From Epiperipatus broadwayi (Eukaryota; Onychophora; Udeonychophora; Euonychophora; Peripatidae): a stretch of DNA of 64,000 nucleotides. A program made the position numbers and the translations under genes. Shown here one piece after another: positions 1-11,908 of the stretch. Numbering within the stretch: position 1 is the first letter of the stretch; every line of letters starts with the position of its first letter. The notes beneath the pieces were generated by a model. It ran no database searches and was not told the DNA's origin. It worked only from the letters and a program-made list of their open reading frames with translations. The stretch is from NCBI GenBank assembly GCA_028023455.1, contig JAQFVV010000032.1:124001-188000 (forward strand). Direction: 5' to 3'.

Positions 1-2289
1 CTATATAATTAGTGAAATAATGTTAATAATTTGAATATTATTTTATCAGACATGCATGCGTATACTTACATGTATAGATTTATTTAGTCTCATAATTTAT
101 GTATTTCCTTTAAACTTTAGATCATATTTAATCATTTATAGCTTCTTTTTTTTTCAATCTATGGAAATATTTTCTGATACTTATAAATAATCAGTTGATT
201 AATAAATTTATTAATTATTATTTTATGTTATACCAGGAAAATTATTTTATATTATAATAGATTAAGTACAGTGTATTTTCTTTTATTCGCACTCAATAGG
301 ATCTTTATGACTTCAAAGCTAGTTTTGGATTAATAGCATTTAAGGTATGTATGTATAAACATCTCTATAATTTTTTTAAGAATTACTTACATGGCACTAA
401 GGTAATGATCATCTTTAAATTCCAACGCATTTACAGATTTTTGTGATTATGATAACATTATTGATGATATTCAATTTTAACGATCCTAGAAATGATTAGA
501 TGTATAGTTATTTTAGCACTATGTATATACTCACAGAATGAAATATAGATGTTGCTTTTATATTACAATGCATTATTGTTATTATTCTGTTGATGATTAA
601 TTGTTAAAACTATTATATCACTTCGACTTTTTGATTTTTTTGCACTTATCTTATTTCATTAAGAAATATGGTGGTTCCAATTAGCATTTGCTTACCTTCA
701 TATAAACCCTTCTTTTTTCATTTGACAGTGTGATATTTCTATTTCATCAAATGCTATATAATATAAGCATAAACTACTTGAATTTACTGTGAGATATGAA
801 TAGTGCTAGGTTTGTAGGTTAAATTATTCAAGGTTCTAAGTTAAACAAGTATTAATTAAGACACATTATATATGTGTGTGAGTGAGTATTTAAAAAAATA
901 TTCATTTTAAATGAATTATTGTAATAATGATAAAGCAATAAATTATTAACAGTAGTATAAATTTTACAAGTAACTATTACAAAATACAGAAATACATTCG
1001 GTTATTTTTATAATCTTTTTCAACTGGAAATCATTAAATTCAAATTTAGTAGAAGTAAACATTATCATGTTAATCCTTGCCTCTGATTTTTTATTTTTAT
1101 ACTTTTCTTCCTTATGAAGAATATTAATATTTTCCATGTCGAAATTGAATGTAAACACATGCTTTTTTCATAATCAAAGAAAACAAATACCATCATTAAT
1201 TACTATAATTCTTATTTTTTATATGTTTATATAACAGTTGATGTTCTTTTAACTATTTTTGTTTTCAAATGTAAACCTTTAATTATTTATGGATACATGA
1301 AATTTGTTATACAATATTATTTTTGTTTCAAAGGAATGATATTTTGAAGTATCCATCATTCTTTTAATGTTAGGTTAGGAGGAATGCTTTAATTTCCAAT
1401 CCATTATTATACAATATAAATGTCCATAGTCTAATCTAGAGCATTGATAACTTCAACATAAAAATTAAACATTTTCCATACAACTACCATTAACCTTATC
1501 ATGGCCTTACTTTAACTAAAATTACCAAAATTACAATAAAAGAAATGATACAATATAATCTTTATGGCTCTTATCTATCAATAAAACCATACATTTTTGT
1601 CACATCCAATGAAACAATAATATAATTTTCATTAATCCCAATACCCTTAATTTTGTTTATAAATTGAAAGATGAAGCAATATTGTTTTTATCATATTCTA
1701 AAATATATTGGGATAGCTAATAATAATGTCTGCTACAGTATATATCCTTCAAGTTTTGCATATTCTTATATTTTTTCAATTGTAAACTTATACAAAGATG
1801 GAAATCATTTGGCATTATGATGGATTTTTGTGGTTCATGTAGGTATCATACATCTAAATATATTTGTAAGAGGATATGCTGAAAACATTATCAATTCATC
1901 TTTTGAATTTATAGAGAAAATTAAGAATCTGGTAGTTAATAAAAGTGACATTATTGCTTTATTGTATTTAGTAGAACTGTAGATCTATTAGTATATTATA
2001 TAGTGTAAAGATTATTGAACAAGCCTTAACGAAAAAGTATACTATAAATGTTATTATTGATTCTTTGACATTTATTGAAGATAATGTTATGTCTTTTGAA
2101 GTTAAATATTCTTATCTTCTTCTTTTCACATTTCTTTGCATCTTTCTTCATATATTCATATATATTAAACTTTTCTGTATACTCTCCTTGTATATACTTC
2201 AATGCAATTTTTATACAATTCCTCTTTTATTTTCGTTATAGTTTCAAGGGTTCTGTAGTTTTCATCAGAGCTACAACATTTAAACATAT
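1..2289. other. A+T-rich DNA without recognisable genes
   Basis: No open frame here has protein-like composition. The short frames at 964-1158 and 2075-2320 are dominated by Phe, Ile, Asn and Lys, as expected from A+T-rich DNA. Apart from a dispersed repeat starting near 965, listed separately, nothing is supported. Confidence 0.6.
965..1650. repeat. Dispersed repeat H, copy 1
   Basis: This segment resembles 22790-23870 in the same orientation. Shared blocks include 'tggaaatcattaaat', 'gaagaatatt' followed by 'tttt', 'tttttgtttcaaa', 'tatccatcattct' and 'cacatccaatg'. Copy 2 carries an extra palindromic element exactly between the 'ttgtttcaaa' and 'tatccatcattc' blocks, which are close together here. 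No coding content is visible and the family is unknown. The 3' limit is approximate because similarity fades. Confidence 0.6.
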
Positions 2290-2812
2290 AATCATTATTT
2301 TATATACTAATTTTAACTAATTTTACTGTTGCATTTTTTAATTTATAGTTATTATTTATTCTTTATTATTTTTATCCCATTCTTTTTTATTTTTATCTCT
2401 AATTTATCCATCTTTCTACTTTTATTTTTTTATATCATTATACATTTCTACTTCACTTTTCATTTTTTCAGTCTCTTTTATTACTTTTTCAATTATTTCT
2501 TTATAATTCTTCTATATCCTTGTTTTATCTTTATATTCATATTTTATATTTTGCTAACAATTTTTATTTTATTTTTTATTCCTATTATTATAATTACTTT
2601 TTATTTTTATTTATTTTACTTATCTCCTATATAACTTTCACTCTTTTTTTTACCATTGCAACTGACTTTTTTTTTAAATATTAACCTCTTTTTCATATAT
2701 TTTTTTAATGTAACTCCCTCTATTATAATTTTTCTAATTTCTTATTCTATTTTTAATTTTTAAAAACCTGTTTTCATATAAATATATATTTATATGTATT
2801 CTGTAAAAACAG
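2290..2812. repeat. Left arm of long inverted repeat around the LINE
   Basis: The reverse complement of this arm matches 5815-6245 over several hundred bases with many small indels. Shared landmarks on the right-arm strand are 'agagggagttacatta', 'atatatgaaaaagagg', 'gatatagaagaattataaag' and 'gaaatgtataatgatata'. The arm is nearly pure pyrimidine plus A on the + strand. That produces a long hydrophobic frame at 2329-2634, which I regard as an artefact. On the opposite strand both arms can be read as a Lys-rich frame containing a shared stretch like IIEGVTLK, so the arm may derive from an unidentified coding region. Confidence 0.7.
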
Positions 2813-2957
2813 GACATATATTTGAGAAACATAATATAAAAATGATAAATTATACTAATAAAAGATGCTATATTAATTAAGCTGACAAAACCAAATCTAA
2901 ATAAAGATTGGGGGAAAACATTATTTTTATAGAAAGATTATTTTTAATAATAAAAAG

Positions 2958-5398
2958 TATAACATCATCATCATCCATTTTCAATACACTGCAGGATGAA
3001 GGTCTCTCCAGGTTTAATCCATTTTCTCCAATCTTTAGCTTCTCTTTTCCACATCACACCTGCACACTTTTTTATTTCATCTATCCATCTCACATGAGGT
3101 GTATTTTTGGGCTTTTTATAATCTCTTGCAATTCAGTTTAGGATTTTAATTGTCCATCTATTACCATTTCTTTTAGCAATATGTCCAGCCCAATTCCACT
3201 TCAGTCTTTTAATTTTTTCAATGAGGTCAATAATACCTGTTTGTTCTCTTACAGATATATTACATTTTCAATCTCTTCTTGTTACTAACAACATGTACCT
3301 CTCCATACTTTTTGAGTGGTCTGTAGTCTCTGTATTGCTCTTCAATTAAGTGTCCAAGTCTCAGATCCATAAGGAAGAACTGGTAAAACACATTTATTAG
3401 AAACCTTTCTTTTCAAACACATAGGCATATTTTCTTTTACTATCACGTTATTTCTACCAAAAAACAATCCAACCAAGTTTAATTCTACGATTAATTTCAT
3501 CCATTATGTTTCCATCTGTATTAATAATCTGACCAAGGTATTTGTAGCTGTTAACTTATTCTAACTCATCATACTCAATCTTTGTTTTCATATTTTGAAA
3601 AAATCCATTAAACATTAGTCTTTTTAACATATATTTTTAGTCCTACTTTCTGACTTTCATCTGATAACCCCTGCAATATTTCCTGCAGTTCTAAAGCATT
3701 ATTTGCCAAAACAACTAGATCATATGGAAAATCTAAATGACTTAAATAATCTCAATTTACTTTCACTTCGTTAGCTTCCCATTTTTACCCACAAAATACT
3801 TTTTGCAGCACTGCTGTAAATAGTTTTGGAGATATTGAGTCACCCTGACTTACACCCTTCTCAATGTTGACGTTCTTAGTATCATTATATAATCTAATTG
3901 TTGCTGTTGCATTTTTATAAATATTTTTTTAAAATATGATAATATCCTGGATTTATACCTTGATGATCCAATGCTTTAATCAATAAAGAAATGTTTATAA
4001 AATCAAATGCTTTTTCATAATCTACAAATACAAAGTATAATGGCAATTCTTATTCATTTGCCCTTTCTATAACTTCTCTCAATATCTCAATATGATCTAC
4101 TGTACTAAAACAATTTTTAAATCAAGTTTGTTCTCTTGGTTGGTGGAAATCCAATGTTCTCTGTAAACAAGTTGTAATTATCTTGGTAAAAATTTTGTAT
4201 ACAACTGATAAAAGGCTGATAGGTCTGTAATTTCTACTATCTTCTTTATCACCTTTTTAAATATTAATATTAATACTGCATTCTTCCAATCATCTGGTGA
4301 ATCTTTATCATTTAGTCATTTAGTACATAACTTTGCTAAAGAAATTTATATTTCTTCACCTGCTTATTTTAATATATCTATTATAATTCCATCATTACCT
4401 GGAACCTTTGCTTTCTTTATAAATTTAATTGTGTGTCTCACTTCTTCATTTAAAATTCTAGGAAAATTTGGAAGATGTAATAGATATAGGAGTTATTTGT
4501 TCTTTATTACTATATAATTCTTGATATAAGTCTTCTATCCATTTCATGATGTCATCTCTCTTTTTAAAATAATTCCATCTTTTTTCTTATTGCAATATAA
4601 ATTTCTGACCAATACCAAAATATTGTTTTACATTCTTGAGACTTTTCTTCTCTTCTACAGCTTTCCTTGCTAGTTCACCATTATACTTTTTTATAACATT
4701 TTCAATTCTTTTCCACACCATTTCACAAAATTCGAGATATTCAATCCTTTTTAATACATCATTTTTCATATCTTCATAATTTTTCTTTTCTTCATAAATT
4801 CTCTAGTTTCAGTAAAAAATTTATTGGTCAATTGATGCTTTTTTCTCCCAGCTATCTTTGTGGCAGTTTTTAATAGTGTGTCAGTTATTTTCATATTCAT
4901 TTAATTCAAATCTGAATCATATTTAAAGTCTACTAATACTTGAAACTGATATAATAAGTTCTAATTTAAATACATTGAATGGTTCTGAAGATTAGGAATA
5001 TCAACTGTAAATATTGTTTTTCTTAATATTTTTTTCTCTCTAGTTTTGCATTAACATGTAACTTATATCCTACTAATCGAAGATCACTTCCTGGGTTAAA
5101 TTTATTAAAAACATTACAATCTTGAAATATGTATTTTTTATTAGTCAAAATATAATCCAATTCTACTGTACCTTCATATGGATGCTTCCATGTCCATTTC
5201 CTTTTAACATTTTTCTCAAAAAAAGAATTCATAATATAAAGTTTTTCTTTTTCTGCAAACTCCACAAGTCTATGTCCTCTCTCATTTCTATTACCAAAAC
5301 CAAAATTACCTATAGCACTTTCATCTTTCATTTGGTTATCAATTCTAGCATTAAAGTCTCCCATAACAATTTTAAAATGTTGTTAACTCTGATCACAA
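2958..5398 (-). pseudogene. RTE-like LINE, endonuclease C-terminal half and reverse transcriptase, decayed
   Basis: Conceptual translation of the minus strand gives, in order: the apurinic endonuclease block IVMGDFNAR (about 5340-5375) and an ERGHRLVEFAEKEKLYIMN-type block; reverse transcriptase blocks resembling FVDYEKAFD (about 4000-4031); a degenerate catalytic region reading FPYDLVVLA where YADD-type residues are expected (about 3711-3737); LQELQEILQGLSDESQK-like sequence; and a C-terminal RLKWNWAGHIAKRNGNRWT block (about 3160-3215). The frame is broken repeatedly. The 3' end is a short (GATGAT)n-like tail around 2958-2980, as seen in RTE-type elements. Similar proteins are often annotated in animals as craniofacial development protein 2-like. 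The copy cannot be active. The clade call is from motif recognition only. Confidence 0.85.
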
Positions 5399-5414
5399 GC
5401 TGACATTTGACAAT

Positions 5415-5812
5415 GACTTTTATTTTTTTAACTGCAGATCACTTTCAAGTGAAGGAAGATTGCAAGAATTAGAAGAAGAACTTTCTTATATTAAATGGGA
5501 CATTATTGAACTTTGTGAAGTTAGAAGAAATGGTGAAGAGACAATTGATTTAGAAAGTGGACATGTACTCTACTATAAAAACACAAATATTGGAAATACA
5601 AGTGGAGTAGGATTCATTATAAATAAAAAGTGGAAGAACAACATTGTGAAGATTGATAGTGTATTAAACACAGTTGCAAGATTACTTAAACAAGTTAGTA
5701 GCAGATTCCAAATGCAGATAATTCATGTTTATTCCTCAACAAATTTTCATAGTAATGAAGTAGTAGAATATTTTTATATGGATGTACAAAAGGCTTTTGA
5801 TTAGAGTATAAA
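5415..5812 (+). pseudogene. Inverted 5' segment of the same LINE (endonuclease N-terminal part)
   Basis: The 114-codon frame at 5460-5804 contains IKWDIIELCEVRR, SGVGFIINKKW, the MQIIHVYSSTNFHSNEVVEYF block and a final YMDVQKAFD. This is the N-terminal half of the APE-type endonuclease of the LINE, ending where the minus-strand copy begins (NNILKIVMGDFNAR). Together the two pieces make one endonuclease split across opposite strands. A stretch of about 21 bases at the 3' end of this segment (about 5792-5812, 'gcttttgattagagt...') resembles the start of the minus-strand segment ('gcttgtgatcagagt...'), a short overlap. The arrangement fits a twin-primed 5' inversion. Confidence 0.8.
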
Positions 5813-5814
5813 CA

Positions 5815-6245
5815 GTCTATATAAAAGAATATACTGTATACATGAAAACAGTTTTTAAAAATTTAAAAATAGAATAAAAAGTTAGAAAAACTGATAATAG
5901 AGGGAGTTACATTAAAGGAATATATGAAAAAGAGGCTAAAAAATTTTTAAAAATAGTCCATTGCAATGAGAAGAAGAAAAAATAAAAATTAATTATTAAC
6001 AAAAGAATAATGTATATAAAGATAAAATAATGATATAGAAGAATTATAAAGATGTAATATAAAAAGTAGTAAAAGAGATTGAAGAAATAAAAAGTGAAAT
6101 TGAAATGTATAATGATATAAAAGAATGAAAGTAGAATGATAAATAAAGTAGATTTAAAGATAAAAATAAAATGGGATAAAAATAAATAAATAATAAGTAT
6201 AAATTGAAAGGTGTAAAGATAAAATTAGTTATGATTAATTAAAAT
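5815..6245. repeat. Right arm of long inverted repeat around the LINE
   Basis: This arm is the reverse complement of 2290-2812, with divergence and indels. It begins immediately after the inverted LINE fragment, whereas about 145 bp of unmatched DNA lies between the left arm and the LINE tail. The simplest reading is a pre-existing foldback structure into which the LINE inserted, but the arms could also be an unknown element's terminal repeats. Confidence 0.7.
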
Positions 6246-6265
6246 TAGATATAATTATAAATATT

Positions 6266-6286
6266 AAAGTATATATATATATATAT
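6266..6286. repeat. (TA)n tract abutting element A
   Basis: A short TA microsatellite runs directly up to the TGTAACATAA end of the left LTR. The corresponding far end of the element, at 16765, is also followed by TA repeats. Confidence 0.9.
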
Positions 6287-9200
6287 TGTAACATAAATAA
6301 TAGATGAAATAAAAAGATCAAAATATTACAACTAGAGCACAACTTGAGTCAAAAGGCATTGTAGCTGAATAAAAGATTCATTATCAAAATGATGAGTAGG
6401 AACATATTAAGGAGACTAATAAGTTGTAACTATAATAGTCATTGAAATTTATTAATGATCAAAATATTCATTATCATTCAAAATATTGGTGGCTTAATTC
6501 ATACATTTCTATTTAAGATTTAAAAATATCATAATATCAATAATCAGAAATAATAATGCTTGGTGACTTGTCATTTCAGTTATCTGGTATCTGGCCTATT
6601 TCAAACCCTAGTTAGGCAGCCATTGTATCATAAATAAACAAGTAGAAACTATAAACAAATTATTAAGAACAAACTATTATAACTCAGGAAATAACATCAA
6701 GTGGGGGAGTACACTGATAACTCAATAAAATATCTTCTCAATAAATTCAACAATAGATTTTACAAATGTTCATCTCTTGGTTTGATATCAAGTGCATATT
6801 TAACTGAATAACAAGTGAATATGGTCTAGCAGGGTGTCACTAGGTTATGTGAATCTAGACAAAGTTACATTTTATAACCTTTTCACATGTACCAGGTTTG
6901 AATCCCTTTTGGTACTTTATTTCTAACAAAAATTGAGGATTTTGCTTTTAGACTCATATTACTGTATGCACTAACATTTAGGTAAACACAAAACATCCTT
7001 AAACTAAAGTGGTGTATATAAAATTCATCAGACCGAAATCATCTCCTAGATCTTAACATAATAAATGTGTTTCAATATCTTTATAAGTTTTACTAGCTCA
7101 TATTATAACTATTAATTCAGGATGGCAATTCACTCATCTTTGCATGATGTAGATGATGGAATGGTGGTTATTATAATGATTTATGAATGTCAACTAAATA
7201 CCATGAAATAACTCATTTATTTATGTTCCTTAAACATTTATCTAGCTCATTAATTAAAACATGATGATGATGATGATAACAAAAATGGTTTTAACCACAG
7301 CTTCAAAACCAAGCTTAACATCAAATTTTGTTCTAAAGTAATTAATAACTACTGGTTAATCTTAGTATATCTAATTAGATCTTAACCAATTAATATTCAC
7401 CATTGATGATGAATGATCACAATTAATAAAGAATACCTTTAATGAAATATATACACCTCATTTAATAAAACAAATCAACATTTATTATTGCATTTCTAAC
7501 ATATACATAAAATTTCTAGATAGACATAAGAATTTATATGAATAATAACAATAATAATAATAATTGACTATTTTGCAATCATAAGAATAATTTTAAGTTC
7601 TTCCCCCTTTCTGTTCAAGATATAATGTATATTAAATTGTATACCAAATTTGCTAAGATTTTTATTCCACAAGAAAATATTTTGTAAAAAAAAAAAAAAA
7701 CACTTTTTGGCACCCATACTTGTATAATCTAACATGTAAAGTAGAATGATTAACGAGAAATATGTTAGTGGAATTGAAAGATGAAAATTTCCAGAAACAA
7801 GTTTTTAAATTGCTTCTCCCCCTTCCATCTAAGCTACTCCTAAGATCACTATTTCTTAAATCAAAACAAAAATAACCTAATATTTTTAATGCTATATATG
7901 TCTGTTATTCTCACATTCACACATCATTATATACATGTAGCCAGTTAATATATCACTGTGTGTGTTTATCCCCATTATAACTAAACATTATTTAAAAACA
8001 AAATAATAATATAAAAAAAATATTTTACATATTAACAATCATTTCATAATTTTAGATTAATATACAATAATACCCTTTAAAAAATAAACTTCATTAATAA
8101 GCAGAGTATAATAGTTTTAGCATACATAAAATTATTACTCAAGGTTATAGATAGTATTATTGAAGAAATTTTTGTTTACAATTGATTGTGGTTGTATTAA
8201 AGTTCTGAGACAAAAAAAATAAACTTTATTGCTAGAATTTTACCAATAGTCTCTAATATCATAAAAGAAAATATATAATGAAAATTCATATTACCAGTCA
8301 AAGAGTTTAAACTTAGCTTGTTAAATGTCGATACTTTTGCAGCAATCAATTTCCGCAGTTCACTGGAACAGTTTCTTTTTTTGAGGCTTATAATTATTTA
8401 AGGGTGATGATGATGATAAGGTTATTTGCTTCAGTGGGAATAATTTGGGCACTGGAATTGTTTTTCCCTCCCATTAAGCATAATTCTTTTAATAAATAAA
8501 GTATATCAGTTGTTCTCCCATTTATAATTTTCTTGGGTTTAAATTCAGTCACTGGAATAACTGGACTAGCTGATTTGATATTTATCAGTAGATTAATTAT
8601 TTTCCTTCAGCTTTTAAATGCAGGTGAATGTTTTTTACTTAAAATATCTCATTTGTCTCAATCAGTCACAAGTTGTAAAATATTTTTTTTAATTTCAGAC
8701 GACATTTTTTCTTCCTTTTTCCTTTGTATATGATATGCTGGCTCTGTGGTGGGTTAGGGGACTGCCCCAGATGAGATACATAGGTTTCTAGACCACCATC
8801 CTTAGATTTTTAATCTTCAAAAAACTTTATATTAAAAAACAAATGATTTTAAATGGATATCTGGCAGAATTAAAATTGCTTGTCTTTCCTAGTTTCAATA
8901 TGAAAAAAAATCTCCCTTGACTGATTTTTCAGACTGTTTTTATAGTTTATTGTTCAGATAACTCATTCAATTAGATTCCTAATGTAACTTTCTCTAGAAA
9001 CGTGAAACTTCACACTACCATGATTTTCAGATGAATTCTGTTTTGAAGGAAAAATTGTCTTAATCCTTCTTCTTCACATCACCATCATAAATTGAGCCTC
9101 AACATGACAAACAATCTTTATAACACAAAATTGTTGAGTTTAAAAAAAATTATTTAACAGTTTTAACACTTCTTTTTTTTCTTTTCAATATGTAATAAAT

Positions 9201-9765
9201 GTAGATTTATGTGTGCAATATATCCAATCACACACTGTTATTCAAATCATTTATAAAACTGGCTGATTAAAATAATCTGAATGCTCTTTAGAAATTTATA
9301 GTTTTAATATTTAAAACTAAATTCTTACAACTTTTAAACCCCAAATTATAATCATAAAAAAACAAAAATAGAAATAAAAAATATTAGACTCTAGCAAATT
9401 TAGACCAGTTTTAAAGAAAGTTACTATTTGAAAGATGAGAATGACAAACTAAATAGCTTTCACACACTGCCTATAAATGTGTTATAACTTTACTTTTTAA
9501 CAAAAAAAATTAACTATTGAATAATTAAATGTGTGTACTACTCTTTTTGACTTTTTTATCAACACACAAACAAATAAAGAACATAATTGTTGCCCACTCT
9601 CTTTCTGTCTTAGGCTTTATAGAACTTGACCCTGTAGTGTTTAAACTCAGGTGCCCTACAGCCTCCATTCCTATATAAAAAATGTGATGATGATTTTTGT
9701 TCCACATTTTCTTTCATGCATATTACTACAAATTTAGCTACTGACTAAATTATAATGGCACAACA
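6287..9765 (-). repeat. Element A 3' LTR (left copy)
   Basis: This 3479-bp direct-repeat copy is joined to the polypurine tract. It aligns along its length with 13489-16764; shared landmarks include 'cttgtcatttcagttatctg', 'cagcaatcaatttccgcag' and 'ctggctctgtggtgggttag'. It is about 200 bp longer than the other copy, mostly because of extra DNA near 6300-6530 that is missing after 13500. It is non-coding: a 60-codon frame at 9525-9707 that is also open in the other LTR overlaps the TATA region and is probably chance. Confidence 0.88.
9615..9621 (-). promoter_or_regulatory. Candidate LTR TATA box (left LTR)
   Basis: TATAAAG on the minus strand, in the context 'gttctataaagcctaagac', lies about 145 bp inside the TG end of the LTR. 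The box and its surroundings are identical in the right LTR. If used, U3 is only about 150-180 bp and more than 3 kb of the LTR would be R-U5. Confidence 0.5.
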
Positions 9766-9778
9766 TTCCCCCTCTTCT
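9766..9778 (-). promoter_or_regulatory. Polypurine tract of element A
   Basis: The minus strand reads AGAAGAGGGGGAA immediately before the TGTTGTGCC start of the 3' LTR. Position and composition are those of the plus-strand primer of LTR retrotransposons, and this fixes the element's orientation. Confidence 0.88.
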
Positions 9779-9839
9779 AATAAAATCATCAGCACCCTTG
9801 TTCTAGCTATATATAATAATAAAATCATAATAAATATAT

Positions 9840-10210
9840 AAAAAAAATTCTAACTTCTGGTAAACATCATCTAGATGTCCACCAAATCCCCTTTTTCATT
9901 AGAAAACTTGGCATGTGATTTATTTGGAGATCTTTTCCAGGATAATCTGCTAAAGGATAATGAATCAAACTCCTAGCATTATAGGTTTCCTTATTCCCAT
10001 CAATTAGCAAGCATAAAAGCATTCTCTCCTATTTTCTTAGTAATTTGGAATGGCCCTTCATACAAATGCAGAAACTTCTTAAATTGGTTTCTTTGGGAGT
10101 TGCTAACATAAGATTATTATATCAGGACCACTCCAGTTTAACTCTTGAGTATTACTCTGGGCTTTTCCTTTTTGCAAATCATATTGCAGTCTGCATAAAA
10201 TTGTAAATGT
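9840..10210 (-). pseudogene. Ty3/gypsy integrase C-terminal (GPY/F) fragment
   Basis: Minus-strand translation around 9930-10110 gives SNSQRNQFKKFLHLYEGPFQ, then ITKKIGENAFMLAN, followed by a YNARSLIHYPLAD-like stretch. This is the GPY/F module near the C-terminus of Ty3/gypsy integrases (known family pattern). Stops and shifts occur upstream (the preceding VVLI is followed by two stops), and no integrase core HHCC or D,D35E motif is seen further 5'. Its position next to the polypurine tract is the normal end of pol. Confidence 0.75.
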
Positions 10211-10349
10211 ATATTCAGTCCATTTTTGATATCTTTATTTTTCATTTTGACTGGATACTTATAATATACATGCAGGAAAAAAAGTATCATATTTATAATA
10301 TACATCTGAAGGATTTATTTTATGAAATCTCTGATTACAGAATCCACCT

Positions 10350-10640
10350 AAAAATATGGACTCTTGATACCATACATAATATGCCTTTAAATTTTTCAGA
10401 GAGATTGACTCTCTATACCATATATAATTCACCTTTAAATTTTCGAGAGATTGACTCTCTATACCATATATAACGTACACTTACATTTTCTAGAGACATT
10501 GATTCTCTGTACCATATATAATGGACATTTAAACTTTTCAGAGAGACCAACTCTCTGTACCATATAAAATGCCCCTTTAATCTATTTAAGAAGATAGATT
10601 TTTGAAACCACACATGCTGGTTAGTTAATAAATTGAGAAC
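10350..10640. repeat. 46-48 bp tandem repeat, six or so units
   Basis: Repeated unit of the form 'gagagattgactctctatac' plus 'catatataat' and a 'ttaaattttc'-like end, spaced 46-48 bp. It starts near 10350 and degenerates after about 10600. Each unit contains a small palindrome (agagattgactctct). Read on the minus strand, 48 bp is 16 codons, giving a repeat like YIWYRESISLENLK. Confidence 0.85.
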
Positions 10641-11353
10641 TATAGACTGTTGAAACTTTTGTTCTCTTTCTGAACTATTTGGTATCATCTCCCCTATTGC
10701 CTCTCTTAACTTTATCACATTATTTTGTGTGTGGAGATTTTCCTTCATCTCCCTTCTCTTCACTTCATAATTCACTTTAATCAGACATTTATCCCTTTCC
10801 CTATAGGTTCTCTTCCTTGGGATTTTTTAGGGCTTTCATTTTTAACATAACCATCTGGTCTTTTACATCATGTTGTTCATTCAACTCTGTTTGTTTTTAT
10901 TCTTTTATCTTCATGATCCATTATAATCTGCTTTTTGGTCATCACCTCATGTACTCTTTTTAGTGAGAGATTTGATTTTATGGCTTTTATCAACCTTTCT
11001 ACTTCTTGAGACTTATCCTCTATCAGTGTACTAGCTGATTTATTTACTTTTTCATCTCATTTCTCATTTCTTTTCTTATTATCAGTAGTCTAACTATCCA
11101 ACTTATCTTTTAACTATGGTAAGCTCTGACTACCTTCTATTATACTTTCTACAGTTTTCTCTATAGATTGACATATCCTATGTCTGGTACTTTCTATACT
11201 TTTTGTCATTTTTTGTTCTAGACTTTCCATAAACTGCTTCTTATTTTCTCTTAGACTTTTATTATATTCTTTTAAACTTTTAGTATCATATTTTTGACTT
11301 TCTATACTTTTAAGCATCTGCCTCATCATTTCCATCATTTCTATTTTATTCAT
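10413..11353 (-). pseudogene. Gag-like coiled-coil region of element A with 16-residue repeats
   Basis: On the minus strand a frame at 11114-11353 begins MNKIEMMEMMRQMLKSIE and is Lys, Glu, Gln and Ser-rich with heptad-like spacing, i.e. a probable coiled coil. After several stops a second frame (10413-10775) has a charged start (MNYEVKRREMKENL) and then tandem 16-residue units (HFIWYRELVSLKSL, HYIWYRESMSLENV, RYIWYRESIS). It lies between the 5' LTR and the integrase fragment, where gag or early pol belongs. A coiled-coil N-terminal region is common in gag proteins, but there is no zinc knuckle and no clear capsid motif. Function is inferred from position only. Confidence 0.45.
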
Positions 11354-11837
11354 TCTATTAAAATTTTAATATATTTCAATATATCCCATCTGTGCTTCCC
11401 TGACCACCAAAAGCCACACATCATTTCCTTGTCTGACACCTATCTCTGACTGACCAATTGATTTGCTTTTCACCCTGCTCTATTATGCATTACAAATACA
11501 CAAAAAAATTATTTAATATCCCTCATTCTATGAATCACACAACAATAATCTCTATAGTACATGTCTGTCTTAATAGCCCAAATTATATATCCATCTATTC
11601 CCCTATAGATCTGACAGATACTGACAGTCACCAGAATGATTAGCAATTCTTAATCATGAGATAAATATGAGAACCCAGTCATAGCACTACAATCACACAA
11701 TGCATCAGAAGCACTCATATGATCACCCCTATTTGATCACCTTAAGCTACCACAAATCTTGATTGAATGATGCAAACTCTGTTGCAATAAAAGAAGGCTT
11801 TTAAGTCTTAGGGGCTAAAATAGATAAACATTGCCTT

Positions 11838-11908
<71 letters not shown>

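Noticed and set aside
2329-2634. 101-codon Phe/Ile-rich frame resembling a membrane protein
   Set aside because: It lies in a pyrimidine-rich inverted-repeat arm; the composition follows from base bias and the other arm does not keep the frame.
9525-9707. 60-codon minus-strand frame conserved in both element A LTRs (also 16522-16704)
   Set aside because: The LTRs are nearly identical so conservation is automatic; the frame overlaps the TATA region and has no recognisable domain.
10350-10640. CRISPR-like array (regular 46-48 bp repeats)
   Set aside because: The repeats are contiguous with no unique spacers and lie inside a eukaryotic retroelement.
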